This document shows, one piece after another, positions 36,006 through 47,000 of a stretch of 64,000 nt of DNA; the stretch's first letter is position 1, and every line of letters begins with the position of its first letter. Made by a program: the position numbers and the translations under genes. The DNA comes from Methylobacterium sp. AMS5 (GTDB lineage Bacteria; Pseudomonadota; Alphaproteobacteria; Rhizobiales; Beijerinckiaceae): positions 4,903,501 through 4,967,500 of the forward strand of contig NZ_CP006992.1 in the NCBI RefSeq assembly GCF_001542815.1, given 5' to 3'. Under the pieces are notes generated by a model. It was not told the DNA's origin and made no database searches. It worked only from the letters and a program-made list of their open reading frames with translations.

Positions 36006-36845
36006 TTTTTAGCGCGAAGGACGCCGGAACCGTCGCGCCATCGAAAAGGTGGCGACGGATGCGGTAAAAGCCGGGCGGTTTGCCCGATGATGGGGGCCGG
36101 GTCCGACGACGGGACTCGGCGATCCGGCCCGCTCTTCGGTGTCGAACCCGCATCTGCTCCCGTGCCGTGGGTTATCGCACGCGTGACGCGGGATCGGCTG
36201 TCGCGTCATCTCGAGGTCTGGCCGACTGAAAGCCGGTCTGTCGGCAGTTCACCGGCTGATCGAGACCGGGGCGCTGTCCGGAAACGAGTCCAAGACGTGC
36301 TCGGGGTCTCAAATCTCGCAGCGTCACGTGCTGAAAGCCATCGGTTATCGTGCCGGGCGATGCTGTCGATGCCGTTTCGGAGGCACGCCCGATTGTATTC
36401 ACGGGCCGACATGACGCTTCTGATCGTGTCGGGATCGTGCGTGAGCGCGACGGTTTGAACGACCTGGGTGAGGATCGGCATCTGCGCGGGCGTCCCGTCG
36501 CGAAAATCTGACCTCGGACGAAGCCAGCGGCGCTGAATGCGAGCGCCTCGCGGTCCTGTCTTGTTGGGAGCCTGCTTTCGCGCGATGCCGCTGGCCGCAT
36601 CTGGGTGCGGTGCCTTATGGGCACGTCTGCCGTGGGCGGGAAACGATGGGCGGTGAGCGAGCGGGGCGCCTGTATGACGAGCCGTCGTTGCAGCCGATGC
36701 AAGCCTTCCGTGATGCCCTGAGGGCGTCGAGCCGGCCCGGCGGCCTCAACGATCGGCCAAAAATTCCACGGCTCGGACTACGTCGACGCGCCGTGTCGAA
36801 GCCGGCCGGCAGAGTCCGATGACTCCGCCGACACGGCATCGATCC
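36006..36845. other. Sparse 840-bp region between ecfG-like and mucR genes
   Basis: Coding density drops here. The only candidate gene is a 91-residue minus-strand frame at 36206-36481. Other open frames on both strands are rich in Arg, Ser and Pro with poor codon bias. No RNA motif or repeat was recognised. Confidence 0.5.
36206..36481 (-). CDS. Possible small gene, 91 residues
   Basis: ATG 36481 to stop 36206. The first about 50 codons (MPILTQVVQTVALTHDPD, then REYNRACLRNGIDSIA and HDNRWLSARDAARFE) have G or C in almost every third position and a normal amino-acid mix; the last 35 residues turn Arg/Ser-rich, suggesting a frameshift or decayed end. Ribosome site is weak. No family recognised. 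Confidence 0.35.
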   Translation of the reverse strand: MPILTQVVQTVALTHDPDTIRSVMSAREYNRACLRNGIDSIARHDNRWLSARDAARFETPSTSWTRFRTAPRSRSAGELPTDRLSVGQTSR

Positions 36846-37376
36846 TCAGGCGGCCTTGCGGCGCCCGCCGGTCTTGCGGCCTTCGGCGGCGGTCTTGCGG
36901 CGCGGCTCGGGGGCTGCTTCCGCCACCACCTCGTCGACCGGCTCCGCGGCCTTCGCGGAGGATTTGCGGCGCTGCTGGCCGAGGCCGAGATCCTTGGCGA
37001 GCGCCGAGCGCGCGGCCGAATAGTTGGACGAGACCGTCGGATAGTCGGTCGGCAGGCCATAGCGACGGCGGTAGCTGTCGATGTCGAGGCCGTGCGTAGT
37101 CAGGTGCCGCTTGAGCGTCTTGTAAGGCTTGCCGTCGATGAAGGAGATCAGGGCATCCGGCGTGATCGACTTCTTGATCTGGGCCGGTGTCGCCCGCTCG
37201 ACTTCTTCTTCCTTGGGCGCCTGCGGTGCCGACAGGGCGACCAAGGCAGCATGAACCTGAACAATCAAACCCGCGAGTTCGGCCGACGGTAGAGAGTTGT
37301 TTGAGACATAAGCCGAGACGAGATCGGCCGCGAGTTCGATACGGTCGTATTGCGAGACCTGATTTGTTTCCGACAT
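36846..37376 (-). CDS. MucR/Ros-family transcriptional regulator (copy 1)
   Basis: 176 residues from ATG 37376 (AGGATCAGG upstream). N-terminal helical oligomerisation part, then the MucR DNA-binding domain ISFIDGKPYKTLKRHLTTHG followed by LDIDSYRRRYGLPTDYPTVS. The Cys pair of the Ros-type zinc finger is absent (ISFIDG in place of VCLEDG), as described for some Mesorhizobium Ros homologues that fold without zinc. Basic Lys/Arg-rich tail. MucR proteins silence AT-rich targets and control motility, exopolysaccharide and cell cycle. A paralogue of the same length lies at 54079. Confidence 0.93.
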   Translation of the reverse strand: MSETNQVSQYDRIELAADLVSAYVSNNSLPSAELAGLIVQVHAALVALSAPQAPKEEEVERATPAQIKKSITPDALISFIDGKPYKTLKRHLTTHGLDIDSYRRRYGLPTDYPTVSSNYSAARSALAKDLGLGQQRRKSSAKAAEPVDEVVAEAAPEPRRKTAAEGRKTGGRRKAA

Positions 37377-37746
37377 TGTACCTGATCCTGTTTTCCCCTC
37401 GTTCTTGTGAGCTAAAAGGATTTGCAAAAGATTCAAGTCCGGTTCTAGCCATTTTCACGGAAAACGACTGCAAAATCGAGAAAAACCACGATCTGGCTGC
37501 TATTGCGAACGATCAGTCCGGATCAGACAGCAGTTTGGGATCTCTCCAGGTGGTGCGCGCAAGCTGAGGTTTGATCAATCACACGATGAAGGGCGCTTGA
37601 TTCGTCCGTTCAACAAAGTGTGATAGGTCAGTCCGAGCTGACCGCCGGTCTCTGCAGGTCGAGCCGGCCGGCTTTCGTGGATGACGGCAGGTCCCGGATG
37701 GTTCGCCCCACCCTGACGGCCGAACTGTATCGGTCGGAGCCTGCTG
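37377..37746. promoter_or_regulatory. AT-richer upstream region of mucR copy 1
   Basis: 370 bp. The first about 150 bp upstream of the mucR start are much less GC-rich than the surroundings (GAAAACGACTGCAAAATCG). MucR proteins bind AT-rich DNA and commonly repress themselves, so autoregulation is plausible. No gene found. Confidence 0.4.
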
Positions 37747-38145
37747 TTACAGGCCCGGTAGCATGGCCTCATCGTCGCCGCGCTCGCTGGCGGAACGGCG
37801 TTGCCCGCTCGGCTGAGGAAGAGTGCAGCGATAGACCACCGCGTCAGGCGGTCCGAGGGCGGCGTTGAGCGGGACCGTGACGGTATCGCCGGAGAAGCGC
37901 CAGTGTCGTGTGCCGCGATCCCAGTAGAGCCACACGGTGGTTTCGTGGCCCTTCACGTCGAACACGGCGGCCTTCTTCGATATCGCCCGGAGGGTTCGCG
38001 GCTCGTAGAGGCCCTTGCGGCGATAAGCGGCGCGGGACTCCGCGTCCTGGCGATCGACGAAGGTGTTCTGGACGATCTGAAGGGTCGCTCCGGGTTTGCG
38101 GAGGAATTTCTTGAAATCGCTCAGGGATCGCAAGACCACGGGCAT
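37747..38145 (-). CDS. Conserved-looking small protein of unknown function
   Basis: 132 residues from ATG 38145, preceded by a strong GGAAGGA site. The first 95 residues (LRSLSDFKKFLRKPGATLQI, AAYRRKGLYEPRTLRAISKK, TTVWLYWDRGTRHWRFSG) have a normal composition and codon bias; the tail is charged and variable. It looks like a genuine cytoplasmic alpha/beta protein. No family recognised. Confidence 0.75.
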   Translation of the reverse strand: MPVVLRSLSDFKKFLRKPGATLQIVQNTFVDRQDAESRAAYRRKGLYEPRTLRAISKKAAVFDVKGHETTVWLYWDRGTRHWRFSGDTVTVPLNAALGPPDAVVYRCTLPQPSGQRRSASERGDDEAMLPGL

Positions 38146-38380
38146 GGAGTCCTTCCAATCGTCAAGTCACGGACGCATCCTGCATTGTGCGAAGGCACCT
38201 TAGTTCCGCCGAGATGACGGTTATTCCTCACGCTCAAAGGTGGTGCCGGGCGATATCCACGGGAAAACGGCACTGTCCACAGGAGTCGAAGGCTCTCAAG
38301 CTCGGCTGTTCGACGCCTGCGGCTTGGCTCGAGCCCGGCATCGGCTTGACCTGCGGGCCGGGCTCGGGCGTTTAGGCCTC

Positions 38381-39556
38381 ATGCTGCTCCAATTCTTCAC
38401 GGGCCTGCGCGAGGCCCGCGTGCCGGTGTCCTTGCGCGAGTATCTCACGCTGCTCCAGGCGATGGAGAGCGACCTCGCGGACAAGCGGGTGGAGGAATTC
38501 TACTTCCTCGCCCGCACCGTGCTGGTGAAGGACGAGTCGAACCTCGATCGGTTCGACCGGGTGTTCGCCTCCGTCTTCAAGGGCCTGGAAACGCTGGGCG
38601 GGGCGGTCGAACCCGCTGCCATCCCCGAGGAATGGCTGCGCAAGCTCGCGGAGAAGCATCTCACCGAGGATGAGAAGGCCGAGTTGAGGGCCCTGGGCTG
38701 GGACAAGCTGTTCGAGACGTTGAAACAGCGCCTTGCCGAACAGAAGGAGCGTCATCAGGGCGGGTCGAAATGGATCGGAACCGGGGGCACCTCGCCCTTC
38801 GGTGCCTACGGCTACAATCCGGAGGGAATCCGCATCGGCCAGGACGGCAACCGCAAGTTCCGTGCGGTCAAGGTCTGGGACCGACGCGAGTTCAGGGATC
38901 TCGACGATTCACGCGAACTCGGCACCCGATCGATGCGGGTGGCGCTCCGCCGCCTGCGCCGCTTCGCCCGCACGGGGGCGGCCGACGAACTCGACCTCGA
39001 CGGCACCATCCGCGAGAGCGCCCGCAAGGGCTTCATCGACGTGAGGCTGCGCCCGGAGCGGCGCAACGCCGTGAAGGTGCTGCTCTTTCTCGATGTCGGC
39101 GGTTCGATGGACTGGCACGTGGAGCTGGCCGAGGAGCTGTTCTCGGCGGCGCGCTCCGAGTTCAAGCACTTCGCGCATTTCTACTTCCACAACTGCCCCT
39201 ACGAGGCGGTGTGGACGGAAAATCATCGCCGCCACGATGAGCGTATCCCGCTCCTCGACGTGATCCGCACCTATCCCTGCGACTACCGCGTGGTGTTCGT
39301 GGGCGACGCCTCCATGAGTCCCTACGAGATCGCCCATCCCGGCGGTTCGGTGGAGCATTGGAACGAGGAGGCGGGCGAGGTCTGGCTCGGCCGTGTTCTC
39401 GATCATTTCCCGAAGGCGGTCTGGCTCAACCCGATTCCGGCCGAGCACTGGGCCCACACCCACTCGATCGGCATGGTCCGCCGGATCTTCGCGGACCGGA
39501 TGTTCCCGCTGACGCTCGAAGGGTTGGACGGGGCAATGCGGGCGCTGCTGCGCTAA
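38381..39556 (+). CDS. vWA-domain protein of the CoxE-like family
   Basis: 391 residues. N-terminal FFTGLREARVPVSLREYLTLLQAM and LARTVLVKDESNLDRFDRVFA are typical of the vWA proteins encoded beside MoxR AAA+ ATPases. The middle carries GTSPFGAYGYNPEGIRIGQ, and the vWA fold starts with LLFLDVGGSMDWHV, a MIDAS variant (DxGxS), and includes VFVGDASMSPYEI. Such proteins act with MoxR chaperones in metal-cofactor insertion or complex assembly. No MoxR gene lies next to it, which is unusual. Start ATG 38381. Confidence 0.88.
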   Translation: MLLQFFTGLREARVPVSLREYLTLLQAMESDLADKRVEEFYFLARTVLVKDESNLDRFDRVFASVFKGLETLGGAVEPAAIPEEWLRKLAEKHLTEDEKAELRALGWDKLFETLKQRLAEQKERHQGGSKWIGTGGTSPFGAYGYNPEGIRIGQDGNRKFRAVKVWDRREFRDLDDSRELGTRSMRVALRRLRRFARTGAADELDLDGTIRESARKGFIDVRLRPERRNAVKVLLFLDVGGSMDWHVELAEELFSAARSEFKHFAHFYFHNCPYEAVWTENHRRHDERIPLLDVIRTYPCDYRVVFVGDASMSPYEIAHPGGSVEHWNEEAGEVWLGRVLDHFPKAVWLNPIPAEHWAHTHSIGMVRRIFADRMFPLTLEGLDGAMRALLR

Positions 39557-39775
39557 AGCGCTTTCCGACGACAGGGCCGCGACGAGGACGCCCGGCGGCG
39601 GGAGCCCGTCGAGGCAGCCGATCAGGACATGCTCGGGTTGGAACCGTGCCTCGGTGTGGTCGGCGCCGCAGAGCGAGAGGCCGAGCAGCAGCGTGTCCGG
39701 CATCGGGCGGCGTTCATCAGCAGGACGCGCGCGGCGCGTTCGCCCGGAGCGAGGCCGGCCCCGCGCGGCGTCGCC

Positions 39776-40096
39776 TCAGCCCTGGCGGGCCGGGGTCGTC
39801 ACGATGAGGCCGTCGAGTTCCGGCGTCACGCGGATCTGGCAGCACAGGCGCGAGGTCGCGCGCACGTCCGAGGCGAAATCGAGCATGTCCTGCTCCATCG
39901 GCTCGGCCGGCCCGACCTTGTCGGCCCATTCCCCGTCCACATAGACATGGCAGGTGGCGCAGGCGCAGGCTCCGCCGCACTCGGCATCGATCCCCGGAAC
40001 ATTGTTGCGGATCGCCGTTTCCATGACGGTCGAGCCAACCTCGCCGTCGATCGTGCGGGCCGTGCCGGCGTGATCGACGAAGGTGATCTTGGGCAT
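39776..40096 (-). CDS. Adrenodoxin-type [2Fe-2S] ferredoxin
   Basis: 106 residues. Cluster ligands in [16 protein letters not shown] and [16 protein letters not shown] is the acidic partner-binding helix of the adrenodoxin/FdxB/putidaredoxin class. It carries electrons from a ferredoxin reductase to P450s or to iron-sulfur assembly and haem A synthesis. No partner enzyme is adjacent. The 219 bp downstream, to the vWA stop, contain no convincing gene. Confidence 0.95.
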   Translation of the reverse strand: MPKITFVDHAGTARTIDGEVGSTVMETAIRNNVPGIDAECGGACACATCHVYVDGEWADKVGPAEPMEQDMLDFASDVRATSRLCCQIRVTPELDGLIVTTPARQG

Positions 40097-40309
40097 ACCT
40101 TGCTCCGGGACGTGTCGGCGTCCGCCTGCGATCCTTCAGGGGCGGCGTGGCGCCTGCTTGCGGGCGGCGGAGTGAGAAAGCAAGCGGGAAGCCGACGCTT
40201 TTCCGTCGCGCCGCCGGTGCGGATGCCGCGCGTCCGATCGCCGAGCGGTGGGGACGATGCGGCGGCGGTCTTACGCCGCGGGCAGGGAGCGCGCCTGACA
40301 GGCGGCCGC

Positions 40310-40681
40310 TCACATCTCCCGGCCGCGGGCGGCGAGCGCCTCCAGCGTCTCGGCGACGGCGCTCCGCAACCCTTCGAGATCGGCCGCACCAACCGTGCGA
40401 AACCCGGTTTCGACGGCCGTGCTCCCCTCGGCCACCCGCATCGCCCCGACGCCGAGCGCCGCACCCTTGAGCGTATGGGCGAGATCGGCCCGTTCCTCCG
40501 CCGGACGGCTCGCCTCCGCCATCGCGGGCAGGAGCCGGCGGCACTGATCCTCGAACAGGCTCAGCACCTCCCGGGCGAGGTCGGCATCGCCGAAGGTCTG
40601 CGCATCGAGGTGAGCGTGATCCAGCAGAGGGGCGAGCTTGTTCTCGAGGTCCACGTCCGTCCTCATCGTCGGGTTGATCAT
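40310..40681 (-). CDS. Orphan Hpt (histidine phosphotransfer) protein
   Basis: 123 residues from ATG 40681 (ATG 40666 also possible). Four-helix Hpt domain: LDAQTFGDADLAREVLSLFE, then the phosphorylatable histidine in LAHTLKGAALGVGAMRVAE. Such proteins relay phosphate between hybrid kinases and response regulators, as ChpT and others do in Alphaproteobacteria. No kinase or regulator is adjacent. It is divergent from the giant coiled-coil gene (start 41015). Confidence 0.88.
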   Translation of the reverse strand: MINPTMRTDVDLENKLAPLLDHAHLDAQTFGDADLAREVLSLFEDQCRRLLPAMAEASRPAEERADLAHTLKGAALGVGAMRVAEGSTAVETGFRTVGAADLEGLRSAVAETLEALAARGREM

Positions 40682-41014
40682 CGTTGCGCGGGATGAAACG
40701 GCCACTCCATCCACGCGGTTCTGGGAAAAGGCGCTCGGCGCGGCGACCTGCCTGTGGGCGGCGCCGGCTATCCACAGCGCAGGGCGGCAAGGGGCGTACC
40801 CGTTTAAGGCTGCAAGCGTCAGAACTTGGGGCGAATGCCGGATCACGGGACCCGGCTTGGTAACCATTCCGTTAAGGTTTCTTGGGTGCGCCGGGCCGAT
40901 CGGGTATCGGGGGCATCATCCGAGGGACTAAGATCCCGTGAGACGTCGGGTAAATCCGTCTCCATTGCGGAGGGCGCGAGCTCTGCAATGGACGGCGATG
41001 CGTACGAGGGTTGC

Positions 41015-44000
41015 ATGGCCACCGAGAAGAAGCTGAAGGATCCGGCAGAGGCGGCCCTCTCCGCGATCGAGCAGGCTTTGAATCTGGACATTCCGGCGCC
41101 GGGCGACACCGCCCGCGTCGAGCCGCGGCTGCCCGATGTCGGCGACGGCGATCCGCTGGCCGATCCGTTCTCCGAGGCCGGGGGACGCCGCACCCCGACC
41201 CTCGACATCGATCCCTCCGCGTCCGATCTGCCGCTGCCCGAGCGGGGGCGCTCGCGCCGCGAGGGCGGGCTTCTGCCGCCCGACCGCTCGCTGGTCGCCA
41301 ACGACGACCGCCAGAACATCGGAATCCTTCAGCAGACGCTCCGGGTGCGGCCCTCGCGCAAGCCGTACCTCGTCGCGGCCATCGCCTCGTTCCTGTGGCT
41401 CAACGGCCTCGTGGCGCTCGCCTGGAACCAATCCGGCGGCGATCTGAAGACGTTCATCACCGGGCTCACCGCGCTTCAGGCGGCGGTGGTGGCCACCGCC
41501 ATTGCCGGGCCGATCGTGCTGTTCCTCATCACGGCGATGCTGGCCGTGCGCGCCCACGAGATGCGCCTCGTCGCCCGCGCCGTCGGCGAGGTCGCGATCC
41601 GGCTGGCCGAGCCGGAGAGCTTCTCGACCGACGCGGTGCTGACCATGTCGCAGACCGTTCGCCGTGAAGTCGCTGCCGTCGGCGACGGTGTGGAGCGGGC
41701 GCTGGCCCGCGCGGGCGAACTCGAAACGCTGGTGCGCGGCGAGATCTCGACCCTGGAGCGCGCCTATTCCGACAACGAAATCCGCATCCGCAGCCTCGTC
41801 GATGAGCTGATTGCCCAGCGTGAGTCCATCGTCGGCAGCGCCGACCGGGTGCGCGGGGCGATCGCCGGCTCGCACGAGAACCTGTCGAGCGAGCTGGAGG
41901 GCGCGGCCGAGCGCATCGTGGCCGCCATCAACGGCGCGGGCGAGCGGGTGACCGGGGCGCTCGACGCCCGCGGCACCGCGATCACCGAAGCGCTCGGCGA
42001 GGTCGGCGAACGGGTGGTCGGCAACGTCTCGACCCGCGGCGACGACCTCGTCCGCCAGCTCACCGCCACCAGCGAAGGCGTGCGCGGCGGCCTGGAGGAG
42101 ATCGGCACCACCCTCACCAGCGCGCTGCAGCAGCGCGCCGACGAGGTGACGCAGGCGTTCGAGCGCACCGGCGGGGCGCTCACCCGCACGCTGGCCGACA
42201 ATGCGGGCGCCGTCGCCCAATCCCTGTCCGAGACCGGCACCGGCCTGATCGAGGCGCTGGACCGCCAGGGCGGCGCCGTGCGCGAGACCTTCGAGCGCTC
42301 GACGAAGGGCCTGGAGGAGGCCTTCCTGTCGCGCGGGACCGAGCTGACCGAGCGCTTCGCCCAGACCGGCGGCGCGATCACCGCCCGCTTCGCCGAGACC
42401 GGCGAGGGGTTGAGCCGCACCTTCGCCGCCACCGGCGCGGCGATCTCCGAGGACATCGCCGTTCGCGGCGCCTCGCTGCAGACCGAGATCGAGGCCGCCG
42501 GCACCGGCGTCTCCGAGCTGATCGAGGGCCGCGGGCGTGACGCGCAGGCCGCCCTGGCGCTTGCCGCCGGCAGCGTCGCCGACGACTTCTCCACCCGCAT
42601 CGACCGGGTCCGCGACGCGTTCCTGGCATCCGCCACCCGCGCGGCCGAGACCATGGACGGCCGCGGTCTCGAATTCGCCGCCCGCATCGAGGCGGCGGCG
42701 TCCCGCGTCGATGATGTCATCGCCGTCCAGGGCGGGGCGCTGGCCTCGAACCTCGACATGGCGGGCGATCGTGTCGTCGGGCTGATGACCGAGCGCGCGG
42801 CGCAGGCCGCCGCCACCGTCGAGCAGGCTCTGGCCGGGCTCGGCGCCTCCTTCGCCGCGAATGCGAACGGCACCGCCGAGAGCCTGGGCGAGACCGTGGC
42901 CCGTCTGGGCCAGGATCTCGATGCCCGCACCGGCGCTGCCCAGGAAGGTATCCGCCGCAACGCCGAGACCGCGGCCGCGTCCGTCGGCGCGAGCGTTGAA
43001 GCGCTGGAGCGCCGTCTGCGCGAGGCCGCCGAGGCCATGAGCGGCCTGCTCGCCGAGCGCGCCGTGGAATCGACCGCGCGGATGCTGCACGTTGCCGAGG
43101 AGACCTCGGGGGCCGCGCAGGCGCAGAGCGCCGTCGTCACCACCCGCTTCGCCGAAGCCGCGGCGGCGCTGCGCCGCGCGGCCGACGAGGCCGCCGCCGC
43201 TGTCGAGAGCCGTTCGGACGAGGTGGTGGGCCGGTTCCAGGCCGCCGCCGACCGCGTCGGGGGTGAGCTGGGCAGCCGCAGCGAGAGCGCGTCGCAGGCC
43301 CTTCATGCCGCGATCCAGCGGATGGCCGACGAGCTGTCGGCCCGCAGCGCCGAGGCGACCGGCGCCCTGGCGCTTGCCACCGCCCATGCCGGTGGCGAGA
43401 TCGGCAACCGCACCGACCAGTCGATGCACGCGCTTCAGGATCTCCTGCGGCAGGTGGCCGACGAGATCTCCGTGCGCGGCTCGGAGGCCAGCGTCGCCCT
43501 GTCGCTGGCGGCGGCTCAGGCCGGCGGCGAGATCGGCAGCCGTGCCGACCAGTCGGCGCAGGGCCTGCGCGACCTGTTGCGGCAGGTGCAGAACGAGATC
43601 GACGGCCGCAGCGCCGAGCTCACGGACGCGCTGGCGCGGACCGCCGAGCGGGTCGGCGGCGAAGTCGGTGCGCGCACCGAGGAATCGCTGCGGAGCCTGC
43701 ATGAGACGCTCGGCCGGATCGGCGAGGAGCTGTCCGCCCGCGGCGCCGAGACCAGTGCGGCCCTGGCCCGCGCGGCCGAGCAGGCCGGCGGCGAGGTCAA
43801 CAGCCGCACCGAGGCGTCGCTGCGCAGCCTGCGCGACGCCCTGGCCCAGATCGGCGACGAACTGTCGGCCCGCAGCGCCGAGGCCACCGCTTCCCTCGCC
43901 CGTGCCGCCGAACAGGCCGGCGGCGAGGTCGGCGACCGCACCGAGAGCGCCCTCGAGGCCCTGCGCGAGACGCTGCGCCGGCTCGGCGACGAGGTTGCCG

Positions 44001-47000
44001 CCCGCGGCGAGGCCACGACGCAGGCGCTGTCGCGCACCGCAGAGGGCGTCGGCACCGAGCTGGAGACCCGTCTGGGAACCCTGGAGGACAGCTTCGGCCG
44101 CCACGGCCGCGGCGCCGCCGCGCTCATCGCCAGCCAGTCCGACGAGGCTCAGGCCCGCCTCGAAGGCGCCGGCCGCGAGGTCGTGCTCGCCATTGCCGGC
44201 CACGTATCGCAGGTCGGCGACACCCTGCACCGGAGCCATGCCGCCTTCGTCGAGACCGCCGACAGCCGCACCCGCGCGGTGGAGGAGGCTCTGGGCAACC
44301 GGCTCGCCGCCCTTCAGGAGACCATCGCCCGCGGCGACATCCTCGCCGACCGGATCGCCGGCAACGCGCAGACGCTCGGCGACACCCTGGATTCGCGCCT
44401 CACCGAGATCGACCGGATCATCGCCGTGCAGGGCAATGCCCTGGCCGATTCCCTGGCCGAGCGTGCCCGCCTCGCCAGCGAGACCGTCGAGGCCCGCATC
44501 GGCGAGATGGAATCCCTCTCGGCCCGCCGCGCCGCCGAGATCGGCGAGAGCTTCGCGGCCCTCGTCGGCCATGTCGACACGCGGCTGGGTGCCCGCGCCA
44601 ACGCCCTCAACGAGGCGCTGGTGCTGCGCAGCTCCGAGATCGCCCGCACGCTGGATGAGGGCAACCGCATCCTCACTGACGCCCTCGACCGGCGCATCGA
44701 AGGCTCCGCGCAGGACATCGCGGCCCGCGGCCGCTCCGTGGGCGACGTTCTCGCCGCCCGAGCGGCCGAGATCGCCGAGCGGCTCGAGCGCACGACCCAG
44801 GATCTCGCCCGCCGCCTCGACGAGGGCGCCGAGCGCCTCGATACCGGCGTGGTCGCGCGCCTCGACGCCCTCAGCGGCACGCTGGAGGAGCGCACCCGCC
44901 ACCTCGACGAATCCTTCGGCATCCAGGCGCTCGAAGCGGTGCGCCTGATCGAGAGCCGCACCCGCACCATCGACGGCGAGCTGACCGGCCGCATCCGCGA
45001 CCTCGTCGCCCTGCTGGAGCGCCGCAGCGGCCTCGCCGTCGAGGCGCTGGGCGGTCATGTCGAGGCCATCGCCCGCCTGTTCGACGAGCGGGCCGAGAGC
45101 CTCAACCACCTGTTCGACGAGCGCGGCGGCGCGCTCGCCGCCGACCTCGACCAGCGTGGCCGCGTGGCCGTCGAAGGGCTTGAGGGACGCCTCTCCGACA
45201 TCACCCAGGCCCTGGAACAGGGCGGCGCTTCGCTCGGCGCCCTGCTCGACCGCCGCGGCACCGCCCTGCTCGCGACCCTGCGCGACCTCATGGGGCAGGT
45301 CGACGGCCTGCTCGGCGAGGGCACCGGCCGCCTCGGCCACGCCTTCGAGACCCAGGCCGGCGAGATCCGCACCCTGCTCGACAGCCGCGCGGACGATCTG
45401 CGCGGCCTGATGGAGGGCAGTGCCGGCCGCGTGCGCGGCGAGCTCGAATCGGGCCTCGGCGCCTTCGAGACGGTGCTGGAAGAGCGCCTGCGCACGGTGC
45501 GCGACCTGCTCGACGCCCGCAGCAACGAGATCCGCGACACCTTCGATCACCGCACCGACGACCTGCGCGGCCTGATGGAGGGCGGTGCCGGACGGGTGCG
45601 CAACGCGTTCGAGGCGAGCCTCGGCACCCTCGATACGACGCTCGAAGAGCGCATCCGCATGGTGCGCGAGCTGCTCGACAATCGCAGCGACGAGATCCGC
45701 AACACCCTCGACAGCCGTACCGGCGAGCTGCGCGGCCTCGTGGATGGCAGCGCCGGCCATGTCCGCGGCGAGTTCGAGACCGGGCTCGGCGCCTTGCGCG
45801 CCGCCCTGGAGGAGCCGGCCCGCACGGTGCAGGATCTCCTCGACAGCCGCGCGGGCGAGATCCGCGCCATGCTCGATGCCCGCAGCGACGATCTGCGCAC
45901 GACCCTGGAGGAGCGGGCCCGCACGGTTCAGGACATCCTCGACCACCGCACGTCTGAAATCCGCGGGCTGCTCGACGGCCATGCCGGCCGCCTCGACGAG
46001 GGCTTCCAGGGCCGCATCCTGCCGCTTCAAACAGCGCTGACCGAGGGCGCGCGCCTGTTCGTCGAGACGCTGGAAGGCGGCATCGGCCGCGCGGCCGGCG
46101 AGGTCGATGCCCGCACACGGGGTCTCGCCCACCTGTTCGACGAGCGCCTCGGCGTTCTCGGCGACATCGTGGATGGGCGCGGCCAGCAGGTCGCGCAGAC
46201 CGTCGAGAGGCGGTCGCAGGAGCTGCGCGCCCTGTTCGACGAGATCCACGCCACCCTCGGTGCCCTGGTCGATGAGCGCTCGACGGCGCTGACCGGACGT
46301 CTCGAGACCCAGACCCAGGCGCTGGCGACGGTATTCGACGAGCGGATGCGGAGTCTCGACGGGCTCGTCGAGAGCCGCGGCGGTGAGTTCGCCCGGCTCG
46401 TGGAGAACCAGGCGGCCACCCTGTCGCAGACCGTCGAGGCCCGCAGCGAGGACTTCACCGCTCGCATCGACGCCCGCCTGCGCGCCTTCGCCACCGTGGT
46501 GGCGAACCGCGCCAACGCACTGGCCGATGCCTTCGACGAGCGCCAGGACGCTTACAGTGCGCAGATCGACGGAGGCACGGCCCGCATGGTCGCGACGCTC
46601 GATGAGCGCGCACGCCAGCACGCGGCCCAGTTCGAGACGGTCGAGGAGCGCCAGAAGACTGTCGCTGCCTTGATCGAAGAGGGGACCGCCCGGATCGCGG
46701 CGACGCTGGACGAGCGCGCCCGGCAGCAGGCCGCGTTCGCTGAGGCCTTCGACGGCCAGCGGGAATCCTATGCGAGCGTGATCGAGCAGGGCACCGCCCG
46801 CATGGTCGCCGCGCTCGAAGAGCGGGCGCGCCGCCACGCCGCGCAGGCGGAGACGGTGGAGGAGCGTCAGCGGGCCGTCGCGGCGCTGATCGAGGAGGGC
46901 ACCGCCCGTATGGTTGCGGCTCTCGACGAGCGGGCCCAGCGGCAGGCCGCCTTCGCCGAGACCCTCGACGGGCAGCGGGATGCCTATGCGAGCGTGATCG

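Noticed and set aside
36172..36702. 176-residue minus-strand frame in the gene-poor region
   Set aside because: Arg/Ser/Pro composition and poor codon bias; the overlapping 91-residue frame is the better candidate.
39557..39703. Minus-strand frame starting MPDTLLLGLSLCGADHTE beyond the ferredoxin gene
   Set aside because: The first 50 residues look reasonable but the frame then runs antisense through the vWA gene; no ribosome site, so not called.
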